Part shown: piece after piece, positions 50,254 to 61,223 of the stretch | Layout of the letters: every line of letters begins with the position of its first letter | Numbering within the stretch: position 1 is the first letter of the stretch | Source: SAR324 cluster bacterium | Lineage (GTDB): Bacteria > SAR324 > XYD2-FULL-50-16 > JAERRU01 | Direction: 5' to 3' | DNA length: 64,000 nucleotides | NCBI GenBank assembly: GCA_016735295.1 | Contig: JAERRU010000006.1 | Location: 62,001 to 126,000, forward strand | The notes under the pieces: generated by a model | Told to the model about the DNA's origin: nothing | Database searches by the model: none | Seen by the model: only the letters and a program-made list of their open reading frames with translations | Position numbers and translations under genes: made by a program

Positions 50254-51102
50254 ATGTTTATTAAAAGGTTATTGATGATTTTACCGCTTAAAGGTTTATC
50301 GGCGGTAGCGGGGGTTTTAGCTAATATACGCTTTCCTGCTTTTTTACTACAGCCTTTTTTGCGATACTATTGCCGTCATTTCCAGGTAAAGACAGATGAA
50401 ATGTCGCAATCTCTCAATTCTTATCATACGTTCACCCAATTTTTTGTAAGAAAATTAAAAACTGACGCTAGGGAGCTTTGTTCAGAAAAAAATGCTCTAT
50501 TAAGCCCAGTCGATGGAAGGGTTAGTGAGACGGGAAAAATCCTTGCTTGCAGGCTTTTACAAGCTAAGGGAGATAAATATTTATTGACAGATTTAATAGG
50601 CGTTGAAGCGGCAAATTATTTTTTAGATGGTGATTATATGACCATCTACTTAAGCCCAGCCGATTATCACCGCATACACTCACCAGTTGATGGGGTAATA
50701 GAAAAGGCTACCTATTTCCCAGGAAGACTTTTTCCAGTTAACCAATGGGCAGTTAATAACATAGGAAATCTTTTTTGCCGCAATGACAGGGTGTTAACTT
50801 TGATTAAAACTAAGCAAGGCATGCTAGGCTTATTAAAAGTAGGGGCTTTGATTGTGGGAAAAATTAAATTATCTTATGGTGAAGTCGGCATAAATAAGAA
50901 TAGCATTCGTCCACCTATTGAATATGATATTAATTTATCAACAAAAAATCATAAAAACTATGAATTATTAGCCGGCGAGCATATGGCTCAATTTGAACTG
51001 GGCAGCACGGTGATAATTTTAGGATCAGAGAATTTATTTAAATTATCTGATTTAATGGGTAAAAGGGTGGTTATGGGAGAAAAAATTGGTTTTTTAAATT
51101 AA
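50254..51102 (+). CDS. psd: Phosphatidylserine decarboxylase
   Basis: LSPVDGRVSETG, YLSPADYHRIHSPVDG, C-terminal FELGSTVIIL (LGST cleavage motif). Confidence 0.95.
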   Translation: MFIKRLLMILPLKGLSAVAGVLANIRFPAFLLQPFLRYYCRHFQVKTDEMSQSLNSYHTFTQFFVRKLKTDARELCSEKNALLSPVDGRVSETGKILACRLLQAKGDKYLLTDLIGVEAANYFLDGDYMTIYLSPADYHRIHSPVDGVIEKATYFPGRLFPVNQWAVNNIGNLFCRNDRVLTLIKTKQGMLGLLKVGALIVGKIKLSYGEVGINKNSIRPPIEYDINLSTKNHKNYELLAGEHMAQFELGSTVIILGSENLFKLSDLMGKRVVMGEKIGFLN

Positions 51103-51217
51103 ATAATATGCTAACTTTGTGAATAGATTTTCATAATTTTATTATCTCATTAATAACTTTTTCAGTATTAACTTTTTCAACATTAACTTTGCAACCTTCT
51201 TAATTATATTTGGGGCA

Positions 51218-52156
51218 ATGATAAAACTATCTAACATTAAAAAATATTACGACAAGCACAGGGCAGTCGAAGAGATGTCTTTTACCGTTAAAAAGGGTGA
51301 AATTTTAGGATTTCTTGGCCCTAATGGGGCAGGTAAATCAACCACTATGAAGATGTTAACTTCATTTATCTCACCCACTGCTGGTGACGCTTGGATTGAT
51401 GGTTATAGCGTGGTTAGTCAATCAATTAAAACTCGCGCTTTAATTGGCTATTTGCCGGAGAGTGCACCTACATATAAAGATATGCGGGTGAGGGAATTTT
51501 TAGATTTTGTAGGGCAAATGAGGGGATTTAGCTCTAATGACAGAAATAAACGCATTAAAAAAGTGGCCGAAGAGACCTTTTTAGGGCCAGTTTTTAATCA
51601 AACAATAGATACTTTATCTAAGGGATTTCGCCAAAGGGTTGGCTTGGCGCAGGCACTTCTTCATGATCCAGAAGTGTTAATTTTGGATGAGCCTACTGAT
51701 GGGTTAGACCCTAACCAAAAGATGATAGTAAGGCAGTTAATCAAAAGGATTAGCCAAGAGAAGACCATCATTTTATCAACTCATATATTAGAAGAGATGG
51801 AGGCTGTTTGCACTAGGGCTTTGATTATAGATCAAGGTGAAATAGTGGCTGATGGTTTAACAGATGAGCTGCTTAAAATGGCGGATAATTATAATGCGGT
51901 GGTGCTAGTAGTTGCTGGGGAGATTGATGATGATGTGGGTAAATTGTTTGCTAGCATGCCCAAGGCAGATAAAATTGAGATAGATAAGGAGTCAAAAAAA
52001 GTGATTATTTATCCTAAAGATAAGGCTCCTATTTTAGAATTGGTGCTAGATAAGGTGAGAAATAGTAACTTAAAGATAGCTAGTGTGCATGTGGAGAAAT
52101 CACATATGGATTTAGTATTTCGCTCATTAACTAAACGAGAAGAGGGGCTTAGTTAA
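51218..52156 (+). CDS. GldA-like ABC transporter ATPase
   Basis: GPNGAGKSTTMKMLT, LSKGFRQRVGLAQALLHDPEVLILDEPTDGLDPNQ. Confidence 0.88.
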   Translation: MIKLSNIKKYYDKHRAVEEMSFTVKKGEILGFLGPNGAGKSTTMKMLTSFISPTAGDAWIDGYSVVSQSIKTRALIGYLPESAPTYKDMRVREFLDFVGQMRGFSSNDRNKRIKKVAEETFLGPVFNQTIDTLSKGFRQRVGLAQALLHDPEVLILDEPTDGLDPNQKMIVRQLIKRISQEKTIILSTHILEEMEAVCTRALIIDQGEIVADGLTDELLKMADNYNAVVLVVAGEIDDDVGKLFASMPKADKIEIDKESKKVIIYPKDKAPILELVLDKVRNSNLKIASVHVEKSHMDLVFRSLTKREEGLS

Positions 52157-52195
52157 TTAAATTAATATAAACAATTTAGACTAACGAGAAATAGT

Positions 52196-52951
52196 ATGTT
52201 TAACAATTTACCACGCTGTACTTTAATAAAAGCAATTTTAAAGAGGGAGCTAGCGTCATATTTTTATTCTCCTATTGCTTACGTATTTGTATCTATATTC
52301 GTATTAGCTTTAGCGGCCACGACAATATTTATTGGCCGAATGTTTGATACTAACCAGGCTAATTTAGATGTTATGTTTGCTTTTTTACCGTGGGTATTAT
52401 TATTTTTAGTACCAGCGGTGGGGATGCAGCTTTGGTCTGATGAGCAGAGCACGGGCAGTATTGAGCTTTTGCTTACTTTCCCGGTTACAATTACGGAAGC
52501 GGTTATTGCTAAATTTTTAGCGGGATGGATATTTTTATGTTTATCATTGGTCGCCACGATATTTTTTCCGATTACGGTATTTATTTTAGGCTCACCAGAT
52601 TTAGGCAAGATTTTATTAGGATATTTAGGGAGTATTTTTCTAGCCGGAACATATTTAGCGATTAGTGGTTTCACCTCGGCAATGACTAGTAAGCAGGTAA
52701 TTAGTTTTGTGTTTAGTTTTATCATCTGTTTTTTCTTAACTATCATTGGGTGGGGAATTTTTTCTGATTTACTAAATCAATTTCTTCCGGTAGCGGTGAC
52801 TGATTTTATTTCTTCGTTTGGGGTGATAGCTCAGTTTGATAATTTTAAGCGAGGAATTTTAGAAATAAAGGCTATTAGCTATTATTCAGTTTTAATTGCC
52901 GGTTGTTTGGCTTTGACAGTTAGAATATTAGAAGAGAAGCGATTAAAATAA
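52196..52951 (+). CDS. GldF-like ABC-2 type permease
   Basis: RELASYFYSPIAYVF, PAVGMQLWSDEQSTGSIELLLTFPVT. Confidence 0.88.
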   Translation: MFNNLPRCTLIKAILKRELASYFYSPIAYVFVSIFVLALAATTIFIGRMFDTNQANLDVMFAFLPWVLLFLVPAVGMQLWSDEQSTGSIELLLTFPVTITEAVIAKFLAGWIFLCLSLVATIFFPITVFILGSPDLGKILLGYLGSIFLAGTYLAISGFTSAMTSKQVISFVFSFIICFFLTIIGWGIFSDLLNQFLPVAVTDFISSFGVIAQFDNFKRGILEIKAISYYSVLIAGCLALTVRILEEKRLK

Positions 52952-52992
52952 TTATTCAACAACAAATATAATTAATTAATTAATTAAATAAG

Positions 52993-54882
52993 ATGCACAA
53001 AATTTTGGATTTTATCAGCAAATCTTTTACGATTTGGGTTTTGCTGTTGTTGTTGGTAATTTTTGCGAGCAACTATATTTTTGATATATTTAATATAAGA
53101 TTTGATGCGACATTTGATCGCAGTTATAGTTTTTCTGAGGGCACTAAGAAGTTAATAAAAACAATTGAAAATCCTTTAGAAATAAGATTTTATCATTCTA
53201 CTAGCAGTAAAAGCATTCCTTTGCCGATTAAAAATTTTGGCAAGCGAGTAGAAGATGTTTTAGTAGAATTTGCCAATAGATCTGATGGTAAAATAAAACT
53301 ACTTAGCTATGACCCTGCTCCTGATAGCGATGAAGAGTTATCAGCAGTACAATCTGGTGTGGCGGCTAATCCTTTAGGAAGCGAAAATTATTTTTTAGGA
53401 GCGTTGTTTAGCTATGGAGAGAAGGAGGTCACAGTAGAAGTTTTTGACCCAGCGAGAGAGAGATTTTTAGAATATGATATATCGCGTACTATTTATGATT
53501 TATTAGTTGATAAAAAAGCTACGATTGGCGTTTTATCATCAATAAATGTGTTTGGCCAAGATGCTAATCCGTTTCAAGCGGCTACGCCAGATAAATTTTT
53601 TATTAGTGAATTAAAAAAGACCTATCAGGTAAAATCTTTAGATTATGGAAGCACGCTTAGTATTCCAGATGACATAGAAACACTATTGGTTTTTCATCCC
53701 CAAGCGATGAAAGATAATGTGAAATATGCGGTAGATCAATTTATGCTAAGAGGGGGTAAGCTGGTGATGGTTTTTGATCCTTATATGAGGCATGACCCAC
53801 AAGCTTCATCGCCGAGGGGGCAGAGCCAAGAGCATTATATTAGCCGCAGCATGCCTAAGAAATTTTTTGATAGTTGGGGCGTTGAATATAAAGATGAGGT
53901 GGTGTTTGGTGACCGGGAATTTGCGGCGATAGTGCAAACACCTGATGGCCAGTTCCCTTACGCTTTATGGTTTAATGGCAATGAAAAATCGCTTAATCAT
54001 GATGTAGCGGTGACGGCGGGTATTAAAGATCTTTTATTTGTTGAGCCTGGTAGTTTTCGGTTAAAATCTGACGCAACTAGCGATCTTGAGCTTACTTCAT
54101 TGGTGCAATCTTCGCAGGATACTGGGTTTGTTAATATTTTTGTGGTGTCTTACATAGAGATAGATAAGTTAAATTCTAGCATGGAAAAAGGGGATGGAGA
54201 GTGGGATTTAATGGGAATTTTAAGTGGAAAATTTCATTCAATTTTCACTAAAGCTCCTCCTTTAAGTGGTACAGATGCTACTAATGATACATTAATTAAG
54301 GAACATAAAAAGTTATCAAAGCATTTAGCGGTTGGCAAAGATGATAACCGAGTATTAATAGTGGCCGATGCTGATTTTCTTGATGATGCGGTAACGGTGA
54401 ATAGGATGAGATTTTTTAATCAGGTTATTAATCAACCTAAGAATGATAATATAGGATTATTTTTCTCCGCGATTAGTGATTTACAAGGTAGCGAGGCATT
54501 ATCATTAATTAAACCTAAATCAGTTAATGCTCGGCCGTTTCAGTTATTTATCGACATGCAAAGGAAGGCACAAGGGAAGTATATTGAGAATGAAAAAAAG
54601 CTTGAAGCACGCTTGGAAGGCTTGAAAAGCTCGTTAGCTGAATTAAAACCAGCTCAAGGAACTTCTCGAATTGATATTCCACCGCAAACCTTGGCTAAAA
54701 TAGAAGAATATCAAACATTAGAGCTAGGAATTAAAAAGCAATTACGAGAAATTAGAAAATTGCTTAGAGAAGATATAGAATTGCTTAAAAATATTTTGAT
54801 ACTACTCAATTTATTTTTTGTACCCATTATTATAACTTTTATTGGGGTACGTACTTATATGAAGAGAATGCAACGCACTTAA
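52993..54882 (+). CDS. GldG-like ABC-type uncharacterised transport system protein
   Basis: N- and C-terminal TM segments; FDRSYSFSEGTKKLIKTIENPLEIRFY; ABC_transp_aux-like middle. Confidence 0.85.
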   Translation: MHKILDFISKSFTIWVLLLLLVIFASNYIFDIFNIRFDATFDRSYSFSEGTKKLIKTIENPLEIRFYHSTSSKSIPLPIKNFGKRVEDVLVEFANRSDGKIKLLSYDPAPDSDEELSAVQSGVAANPLGSENYFLGALFSYGEKEVTVEVFDPARERFLEYDISRTIYDLLVDKKATIGVLSSINVFGQDANPFQAATPDKFFISELKKTYQVKSLDYGSTLSIPDDIETLLVFHPQAMKDNVKYAVDQFMLRGGKLVMVFDPYMRHDPQASSPRGQSQEHYISRSMPKKFFDSWGVEYKDEVVFGDREFAAIVQTPDGQFPYALWFNGNEKSLNHDVAVTAGIKDLLFVEPGSFRLKSDATSDLELTSLVQSSQDTGFVNIFVVSYIEIDKLNSSMEKGDGEWDLMGILSGKFHSIFTKAPPLSGTDATNDTLIKEHKKLSKHLAVGKDDNRVLIVADADFLDDAVTVNRMRFFNQVINQPKNDNIGLFFSAISDLQGSEALSLIKPKSVNARPFQLFIDMQRKAQGKYIENEKKLEARLEGLKSSLAELKPAQGTSRIDIPPQTLAKIEEYQTLELGIKKQLREIRKLLREDIELLKNILILLNLFFVPIIITFIGVRTYMKRMQRT

Positions 54883-54908
54883 CAAGTTTTTAAAAATTTA
54901 AAGTATAG

Positions 54909-55985
54909 ATGAATAACAGAAGAATTTTTTATACGGTAATACTTATTATTTTGGTATCTGTGGGGGTATTTTTTTTCGGGAAATATAAAGGAGATACATT
55001 TAAAAGAGATGGCCAACCTTTGATTTCATCAGGAACAATTAAAAATTATGATGAAATTTCGATTGTCACACAACAATATAAGGTTAAATTAAAGTTAGAT
55101 CAATCGGGGATATGGGTGGTTGCCGATAGCAATAATTTTCCGGCGGACGCGGCTAGGATTTATCAATTATTTGATGATTTGGCGACTACCAATTATTTTC
55201 GCTTAGTGGCTCAAGGAAAAGATAATTTTGCAAAATTTGGGTTAGAAAAAAATGCCGGTGCTTTAGTGTCAGATGGAGTGGTGATAACTTTTAGTAAAGA
55301 TTCTACCAGCAAAAAGGGTTTATTTTTTGGTAATTTGCGAGCAACTGAAGATAAACCAAGGGCGGGTCAATATTTCCGCGAGGCGGGCAAAGAAGATATA
55401 TATTTGGTTAGCCGAGCTTTATTGTTACCTGATTTGAGTGGGGATTGGTTAAATAATAATTTAATCACTTGGCCAAGCGATAATTTAGCTGAGGTTAATT
55501 TGAGTAAGGGAAAAACATCTTTTACCTTTAGCCAAAATAGCGATGATGGCAAGGGTGATAATGGAGATGTAGATATTGACGGTGATATTGCTAACAATAG
55601 CAATAACAAGATTTGGCAACTCAAGGGAAGTAGTGAGCCGGTGGTTAATGACAAGTTTGGGAAATTGCTTTCATTCATAAATCCGCTTAAGGTAGATGAT
55701 ATTTTTATTGCTGATAGAATAACTTTAGGAAAGGAATTTTTCACACTTATTTATCAAACAAAATCGGCACAAAAGTTAACTATTAAGGTGTATCGCCATG
55801 ATGATAAGGAATTAAATGTGACTAAAGATAATTATTTAATGAGCGTTAATTTGCAGGATATATTGCCAAGCAGCGAATTAAGCTTAAAAAAACCTTACTA
55901 TGATAAGCATTTATTTAGCCTACCGGCTAGCAAAGTGGAGGATATAAGCTTTGATGGATATACCGAAAAACCAGATAAAAAATAG
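54909..55985 (+). CDS. DUF4340-type membrane-anchored protein
   Basis: N-terminal anchor, WVVADSNNFPADAARIYQLFDDLATTNYFRLVAQ; follows gldAFG-like genes. Confidence 0.75.
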   Translation: MNNRRIFYTVILIILVSVGVFFFGKYKGDTFKRDGQPLISSGTIKNYDEISIVTQQYKVKLKLDQSGIWVVADSNNFPADAARIYQLFDDLATTNYFRLVAQGKDNFAKFGLEKNAGALVSDGVVITFSKDSTSKKGLFFGNLRATEDKPRAGQYFREAGKEDIYLVSRALLLPDLSGDWLNNNLITWPSDNLAEVNLSKGKTSFTFSQNSDDGKGDNGDVDIDGDIANNSNNKIWQLKGSSEPVVNDKFGKLLSFINPLKVDDIFIADRITLGKEFFTLIYQTKSAQKLTIKVYRHDDKELNVTKDNYLMSVNLQDILPSSELSLKKPYYDKHLFSLPASKVEDISFDGYTEKPDKK

Positions 55986-56123
55986 CGATTCACCTAACTA
56001 GCTAAGGTTGGTGGGGGGTGATATTTAGCCTATATATTGCTTTAGAGGGATTATTTTTTAAAAGGGAAAAATAATTTTTCGGCAAAGATTCATACAATTT
56101 AAAATAGTTAAGGGAAACAGCTA

Positions 56124-57539
56124 ATGTCTGGCAATGTGATAGATGATTTTAAAGATAAGCTCTTGCTATATGCCAAAAGTCATAAAAAATATCAGTATAT
56201 AGATAACTATGCTAAGTTGGCATTAGCGTCTAAGGCTGATTTTAGAGTTACTACTGGCTCTGTTCGCCAGTTTCAGTGGCAACTTTTTTTAAATATTTTA
56301 GAGCAGCATCACCGTAATTTTTTAGTATCTGATCGAGCAAGTTATCACAAGGTTAAAAAATCTTTTAGCCAACTATTAGATTTCCCTGATCAATTAGCTT
56401 ATAAACATTTTTTTGCTCAGGAGAGTTTTTCATTTTTAAGCAGTGATGAAAAAAAGCAATTAACTAATATATTGCTAAAATTTACCAATATCACCTTAAC
56501 TTATAAGGCTGGTGATTTACTTGATCACTTCATCAATCATCCTGAAAAGTGGATAGTAAATACAATTGATAAATTGAGTTTGGGTGATGAATCCTTTGCT
56601 CAGGCTAGGCATTTATATTGGGGGCTTGGACGCACATTAAATCAACTGGGATATTTTTGTATTTTTTCTCGCATCACTAGCCAAGCATTTTTTGATTTTT
56701 CTAATGATGTGAACAGCAAGTTAATTAGCGATTATACCACTTGGGTGGCCAAAATTTGGGAGATGCCATTTCAAGAAAGGTACTATCTTGAGATAGCGGG
56801 TGAGGCTTTGCTGAATAATCAGACGTTTTATCATGATTTTTTAATATTTAGTGGTAAAAATAATCCTAATTATAATGTTTTTCATAAAGTTTATGATAAT
56901 CTTTTGTATCGTCATGAACGAAAGATAAGTAATAATAATTTAACTAAATTTCTTTATCAAACAAAATTAACTCGGGGAGATGTTGATATAACTAGCGAGA
57001 ACAACATTTTTTATGATATAGAGCGCGATTTTTTGCCGATGAGCGCGAATCGAGATAAAAAAGATTGGATAGTATTTTGGCGAGGAGTGAGATTATTTTT
57101 AAAAAGGCAAATAAAATTTAGAAGAGACACCTTAGCCGATGAAATCGAGGGAGTATCGCTAGATAGCCCAGTAAAAATTGTGGAGTGGATAAATGGGCTA
57201 AACTATGATTTACACCAAGAGAGCTTGTGGGTGATGATTTTGAATAATAAAAACCGTTTACGAGATTTTTATGAGGTTTCTCGCGGCACAGTAAATCAAA
57301 CCATAGCCCATCCAAGAGAGGTTTTTGCGGTGGCGATAGAGCACAGAGCTACTGGTATTATCTTAATACACAATCACCCAAGTGGAGATCCTATGCCCTC
57401 AGAAAGTGATACTGCGATTACTGAAAGGATGAGAGATAGTGGAAATATTTTGGGAATAAGGATGATTGATCATTTGATAGTGGGCAAAGATTCTTGCTAT
57501 AGTTTTAACGAAGGATATTTTAAATTACCTCATCATTAA
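56124..57539 (+). CDS. RadC/JAMM-domain protein with a large unrecognised N-terminal region
   Basis: C-terminal NNKNRLRDFYEVSRGTVNQTIAHPREVF...HNHPSGDPMPSESD; residues ~1-340 have no recognised motif and do not resemble the usual RadC N-terminus. Confidence 0.85.
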   Translation: MSGNVIDDFKDKLLLYAKSHKKYQYIDNYAKLALASKADFRVTTGSVRQFQWQLFLNILEQHHRNFLVSDRASYHKVKKSFSQLLDFPDQLAYKHFFAQESFSFLSSDEKKQLTNILLKFTNITLTYKAGDLLDHFINHPEKWIVNTIDKLSLGDESFAQARHLYWGLGRTLNQLGYFCIFSRITSQAFFDFSNDVNSKLISDYTTWVAKIWEMPFQERYYLEIAGEALLNNQTFYHDFLIFSGKNNPNYNVFHKVYDNLLYRHERKISNNNLTKFLYQTKLTRGDVDITSENNIFYDIERDFLPMSANRDKKDWIVFWRGVRLFLKRQIKFRRDTLADEIEGVSLDSPVKIVEWINGLNYDLHQESLWVMILNNKNRLRDFYEVSRGTVNQTIAHPREVFAVAIEHRATGIILIHNHPSGDPMPSESDTAITERMRDSGNILGIRMIDHLIVGKDSCYSFNEGYFKLPHH

Positions 57540-57649
57540 TATAATAGCGATAACGCCTAATTGATAAAACTAGCAACGCGACATAAATTAATTATTATAT
57601 TTTTGTTGGGTTCATTGCTTTTAGTTGTCACCCAGTAAAATTATTATGC

Positions 57650-58558
57650 CTAGGTGCTGTAGCTAAATCCTTCGTTATCAATAATTAATTCTAATAAATC
57701 AATTTTCATTTCTAAGGAACGAAAATGGCTGAAGATAGTTGTTTTTAATTTTTTAGAATTTTTACTAGCTAATATTATCACTGAAGGACCACTGCCACTT
57801 AGCGACCAACCATAAAATTCTTTGCCTAATAGCTTTTTTTTGAGGGCGGGATATTGGCATTTAGGATTTATGCGGTAAGGCTCGTGCATCAAATCTAACA
57901 TGCTTTCTTGCAAATTTTCATATTCTCCATTAATAATAGAAGCCACCATAGTAACCGCTCTAGCAAGATTATTCTTAGCATCAGTTAACGTAATTTCTTT
58001 AAGTAGCTTCTGGCGGGAAGTTTTGGTGTTAGTGGCCTCACTTGGCCTGATGATAAGGCAGTGTAAATTTTTTGTGATAGGAGTTTTTACCAGATAACAA
58101 CCCTTATCTTGATGAAAGGCGCAAGTAAAACCACCAAAAATAGCGGCGGCTATGTTATCAGGATGATTTTCTATATCATAAGCGTCATCTAAAATTTTAT
58201 GGCGATTTAAAGTCTGCATATTAAAAGCGTAAGCAATCACAATGCCGCCTACAATAGCAGTGGCACTAGATCCAAGGCCACTTTCAAAGGGCACCATTTC
58301 TGAGCAGGTGAGTTTGAAATATTTGATCGGCCAGTGATGTTTGCGACAAGTTTTTTGGTAGCTATCAAGCACTAAATTATTTTTAACAGTAATCAATTTT
58401 TTAGGAATCGCAGCAGGATAGCTGATAGAAAATTTATCATCAGTAGTTAATTGAGCAGTAAATTTAGTATATAAATTAAGTGCAACGGCAACACAATCAA
58501 ACCCAGGCCCCAAATTAGCACTTGATGCGGGTATTTTTAAAGAAATTGATTTTATCAT
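57650..58558 (-). CDS. thrB: Homoserine kinase (GHMP family)
   Basis: PASSANLGPGFDCVAVAL, PFESGLGSSATAIVGGIV, SGSGPSVIILA. Confidence 0.93.
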   Translation of the reverse strand: MIKSISLKIPASSANLGPGFDCVAVALNLYTKFTAQLTTDDKFSISYPAAIPKKLITVKNNLVLDSYQKTCRKHHWPIKYFKLTCSEMVPFESGLGSSATAIVGGIVIAYAFNMQTLNRHKILDDAYDIENHPDNIAAAIFGGFTCAFHQDKGCYLVKTPITKNLHCLIIRPSEATNTKTSRQKLLKEITLTDAKNNLARAVTMVASIINGEYENLQESMLDLMHEPYRINPKCQYPALKKKLLGKEFYGWSLSGSGPSVIILASKNSKKLKTTIFSHFRSLEMKIDLLELIIDNEGFSYST

Positions 58559-58580
58559 GATGGGCTTATTGATTTATTTT

Positions 58581-59222
58581 TTATCGTAAATCGGCTAAAG
58601 CATTCCAACGATAGCTAAGCCTTAAATTATCAGGTAAACGCCCCAACTGCAAATAATGCTGACGCACAAAATGTAAAGTATTTTTGTTGATGTAACCCCA
58701 CCCCATAGAGCGAAATTTTGATAAATCAAGGGGCAAAGAATCAAAATAAGCCAAAAGAGCCTTATCTCGATTTGCTTTAGCTACTATAGAAGCTGCCGCC
58801 ACTACCACATTACTTTGATCTGCCTTAGACTCAGCGGTTATATGAGGAAATATATTCGCTAAACTGGCAAAGATATTTTTACCATCAAGAATAGCTTTAT
58901 CAAAATTAAAATTGGTTCTTTTAATGATTTTAAGAGCCATTTCCCTTTCCAAAGCATTTAATTTTTGGCAAGATACGTATTTATCAATAATCGCAGGGGA
59001 GCTAGCTTCAAGATGAACCTCACATAAATCAGTTATTTTTTGTGCTAGGTTAAGTCTTTTTTTAAAAGCTGGCCAACCGCTACCAAAACTTTTAGAATCA
59101 TCACAGCCTATCTGGGTTAATATATTTTGCTGATTTTCATCAGCCACCACCCCTGCTAGCCATAAATCCCCTAAAACACAACCTCGACCAGCTTCATCAA
59201 TGCCTAGCAATCTATCAGACAT
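58581..59222 (-). CDS. rnhB: Ribonuclease HII
   Basis: LLGIDEAGRGCVLGDL, AILDGKNI, KADQSNVVVAAASIVAKANRD. Confidence 0.93.
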   Translation of the reverse strand: MSDRLLGIDEAGRGCVLGDLWLAGVVADENQQNILTQIGCDDSKSFGSGWPAFKKRLNLAQKITDLCEVHLEASSPAIIDKYVSCQKLNALEREMALKIIKRTNFNFDKAILDGKNIFASLANIFPHITAESKADQSNVVVAAASIVAKANRDKALLAYFDSLPLDLSKFRSMGWGYINKNTLHFVRQHYLQLGRLPDNLRLSYRWNALADLR

Positions 59223-59240
59223 TAAAGAAAAATAAAAAAG

Positions 59241-61028
59241 TTACGTTGATTTTTGCTTAATTATGGCCAACACCTCTTCACCACTCAAGGTTTCTTCTTT
59301 TAACAGACTTTTTGCTAACCTGTGCAAGGTAGAAAGGTTATTTTTTATTATTTTTAACGCAGTTTTATAAGATTTATTAACGATCATTTTTACTTCCTTA
59401 TCGACTAATAAGGCAGTTTTTTGACTCATTTTCTTTTGTTTTACCATATCTCGGCCCAAAAATACGTCATTATTAGAGTTACTTAAATAAAAAGGACCAA
59501 TTTTTTTGCTCATTCCCCAATTACAAACCATACGGTGAGAATATTCAGTAGCTCGCTCTAAATCATTATGAGCTCCAGTGGTAAAATGGTTATATATGGT
59601 TTCTTCAGCCGCTCTTCCCCCCATAAGCATAGCCAACATTGCGGTAAGCTTTCCTTTAGTTAACAAGCTTTGATTGTCTTTAGGCAAGAGCATAGTAACT
59701 CCTAAAGTTCGGCCTCTGGGGATAATGGTAACTTTATGCAACACATCAAGTTGTTCAGATAAAGCTGCGATTAAAGCGTGCCCTGCCTCATGATAGGCGG
59801 TTGCTTCTAATTCTTTATCGCTCATCGTTAATGATTTTCGCTCGGTACCTAGCAAAATTTTATCGCGAGCCTCTTCAAAATCAATTTCAGTTAGCGAATC
59901 CTTGGCTTTTCTCCCCGCCAATAAAGCGGCCTCATTAACCAAATTTTGCAAATCAGCACCAGTAAATCCTTGCGTGCTACTAGCTATCGACTCAAGTGAT
60001 ATATCTGGATGAAGTTTTACTTTTTTAGCATGAACTTCTAAAATCTTTTTACGACCATTTTTATCTGGTAAATTAACTATCACCGTCCGGTCAAATCGCC
60101 CAGGGCGAGTTAAAGCGGGGTCAAGCGTGTCAGGGCGGTTAGTGGCGGCGATAACTATAATGCCTGAATTAACTTGAAAGCCATCCATTTCCACTAAAAT
60201 TTGGTTTAAAGTTTGTTCTCGTTCGTCATTTCCACCACCTAGCCCGCTGCCTCTATGGCGGCCGACGGCATCTATTTCATCAATAAAAATTATACAAGGA
60301 GGTTGGCTTCGAGCTTGTTTGAAGATATCTCTTACCCTTGAAGCACCGACGCCGACAAACATTTCTACAAAATCAGAACCACTTACTTTAAAAAAAGATA
60401 CCTTAGCTTCACCAGCAACGGCTCTAGCTAATAAAGTTTTTCCTGTTCCTGGTTGGCCACATAGCAAAACTCCGTGAGGCACTTTTCCTCCTAGGTTTTG
60501 GAATTTTTTGGGATTTTTCAAAAATTCTACTATTTCCACCAATTCATATTTTGCTTCATCAATACCGGCCACATCATCAAATGTTACGGTAGATGATTCC
60601 TTTGATTGTTTTTTGGGTTTAATTTGACCAAAGCCCATTATTCGGTTGCCTCCTTGCATTTGACGCATAAACACAATCCAAATAACTACTAGCACTATCA
60701 TAGGAAGCCATTGAATTAAGATATTAAATAAAAGCCCATTAGAAGAAGATTCTACTACTTTAAATTTAACATTATTATCGTATAATAAATTGGTTAATCC
60801 GGGATAAATTTTAGGCATTATAGTGATAAACTCATCTTGAGAGATGGTTATAAAAGTAATCTTCTCTTCTTCAATAGTGGCGACAGATACTTTTTTCTCT
60901 TTCACTAATGTTACAAAATCACTAAAAGGAATTTGATTTAGTGATTTGCTCATTTGCGAATTTTGGTAAATAAAAAGACCAAATAGCAATAGGCCTGCTA
61001 TTATTACAATATTACGTTGGTTTTTCAT
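59241..61028 (-). CDS. ftsH: ATP-dependent zinc metalloprotease FtsH
   Basis: [21 protein letters not shown]-type region, zinc motif HEAGH. Confidence 0.97.
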   Translation of the reverse strand: MKNQRNIVIIAGLLLFGLFIYQNSQMSKSLNQIPFSDFVTLVKEKKVSVATIEEEKITFITISQDEFITIMPKIYPGLTNLLYDNNVKFKVVESSSNGLLFNILIQWLPMIVLVVIWIVFMRQMQGGNRIMGFGQIKPKKQSKESSTVTFDDVAGIDEAKYELVEIVEFLKNPKKFQNLGGKVPHGVLLCGQPGTGKTLLARAVAGEAKVSFFKVSGSDFVEMFVGVGASRVRDIFKQARSQPPCIIFIDEIDAVGRHRGSGLGGGNDEREQTLNQILVEMDGFQVNSGIIVIAATNRPDTLDPALTRPGRFDRTVIVNLPDKNGRKKILEVHAKKVKLHPDISLESIASSTQGFTGADLQNLVNEAALLAGRKAKDSLTEIDFEEARDKILLGTERKSLTMSDKELEATAYHEAGHALIAALSEQLDVLHKVTIIPRGRTLGVTMLLPKDNQSLLTKGKLTAMLAMLMGGRAAEETIYNHFTTGAHNDLERATEYSHRMVCNWGMSKKIGPFYLSNSNNDVFLGRDMVKQKKMSQKTALLVDKEVKMIVNKSYKTALKIIKNNLSTLHRLAKSLLKEETLSGEEVLAIIKQKST

Positions 61029-61223
61029 TAAAACTAGGCTAGTTTGTTAATAATAAAGATGTTTATCTATATGCTAATTATCAAATTTAGATGATTTTGT
61101 GTGCATAGATTGGCATATATAAATTAATAGTCTATATAATATGATTAATTTTTCAAAAATTTTCAACAAATAATAATCTATTTTCTCATAAACGTTCACA
61201 AAACTTAAAAAAATTTTATAAAA

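Noticed and set aside
51218-54882. Gliding motility operon
   Set aside because: Only the GldA/F/G-type ABC components are present; such ABC systems occur widely without gliding and no other gliding genes are visible.
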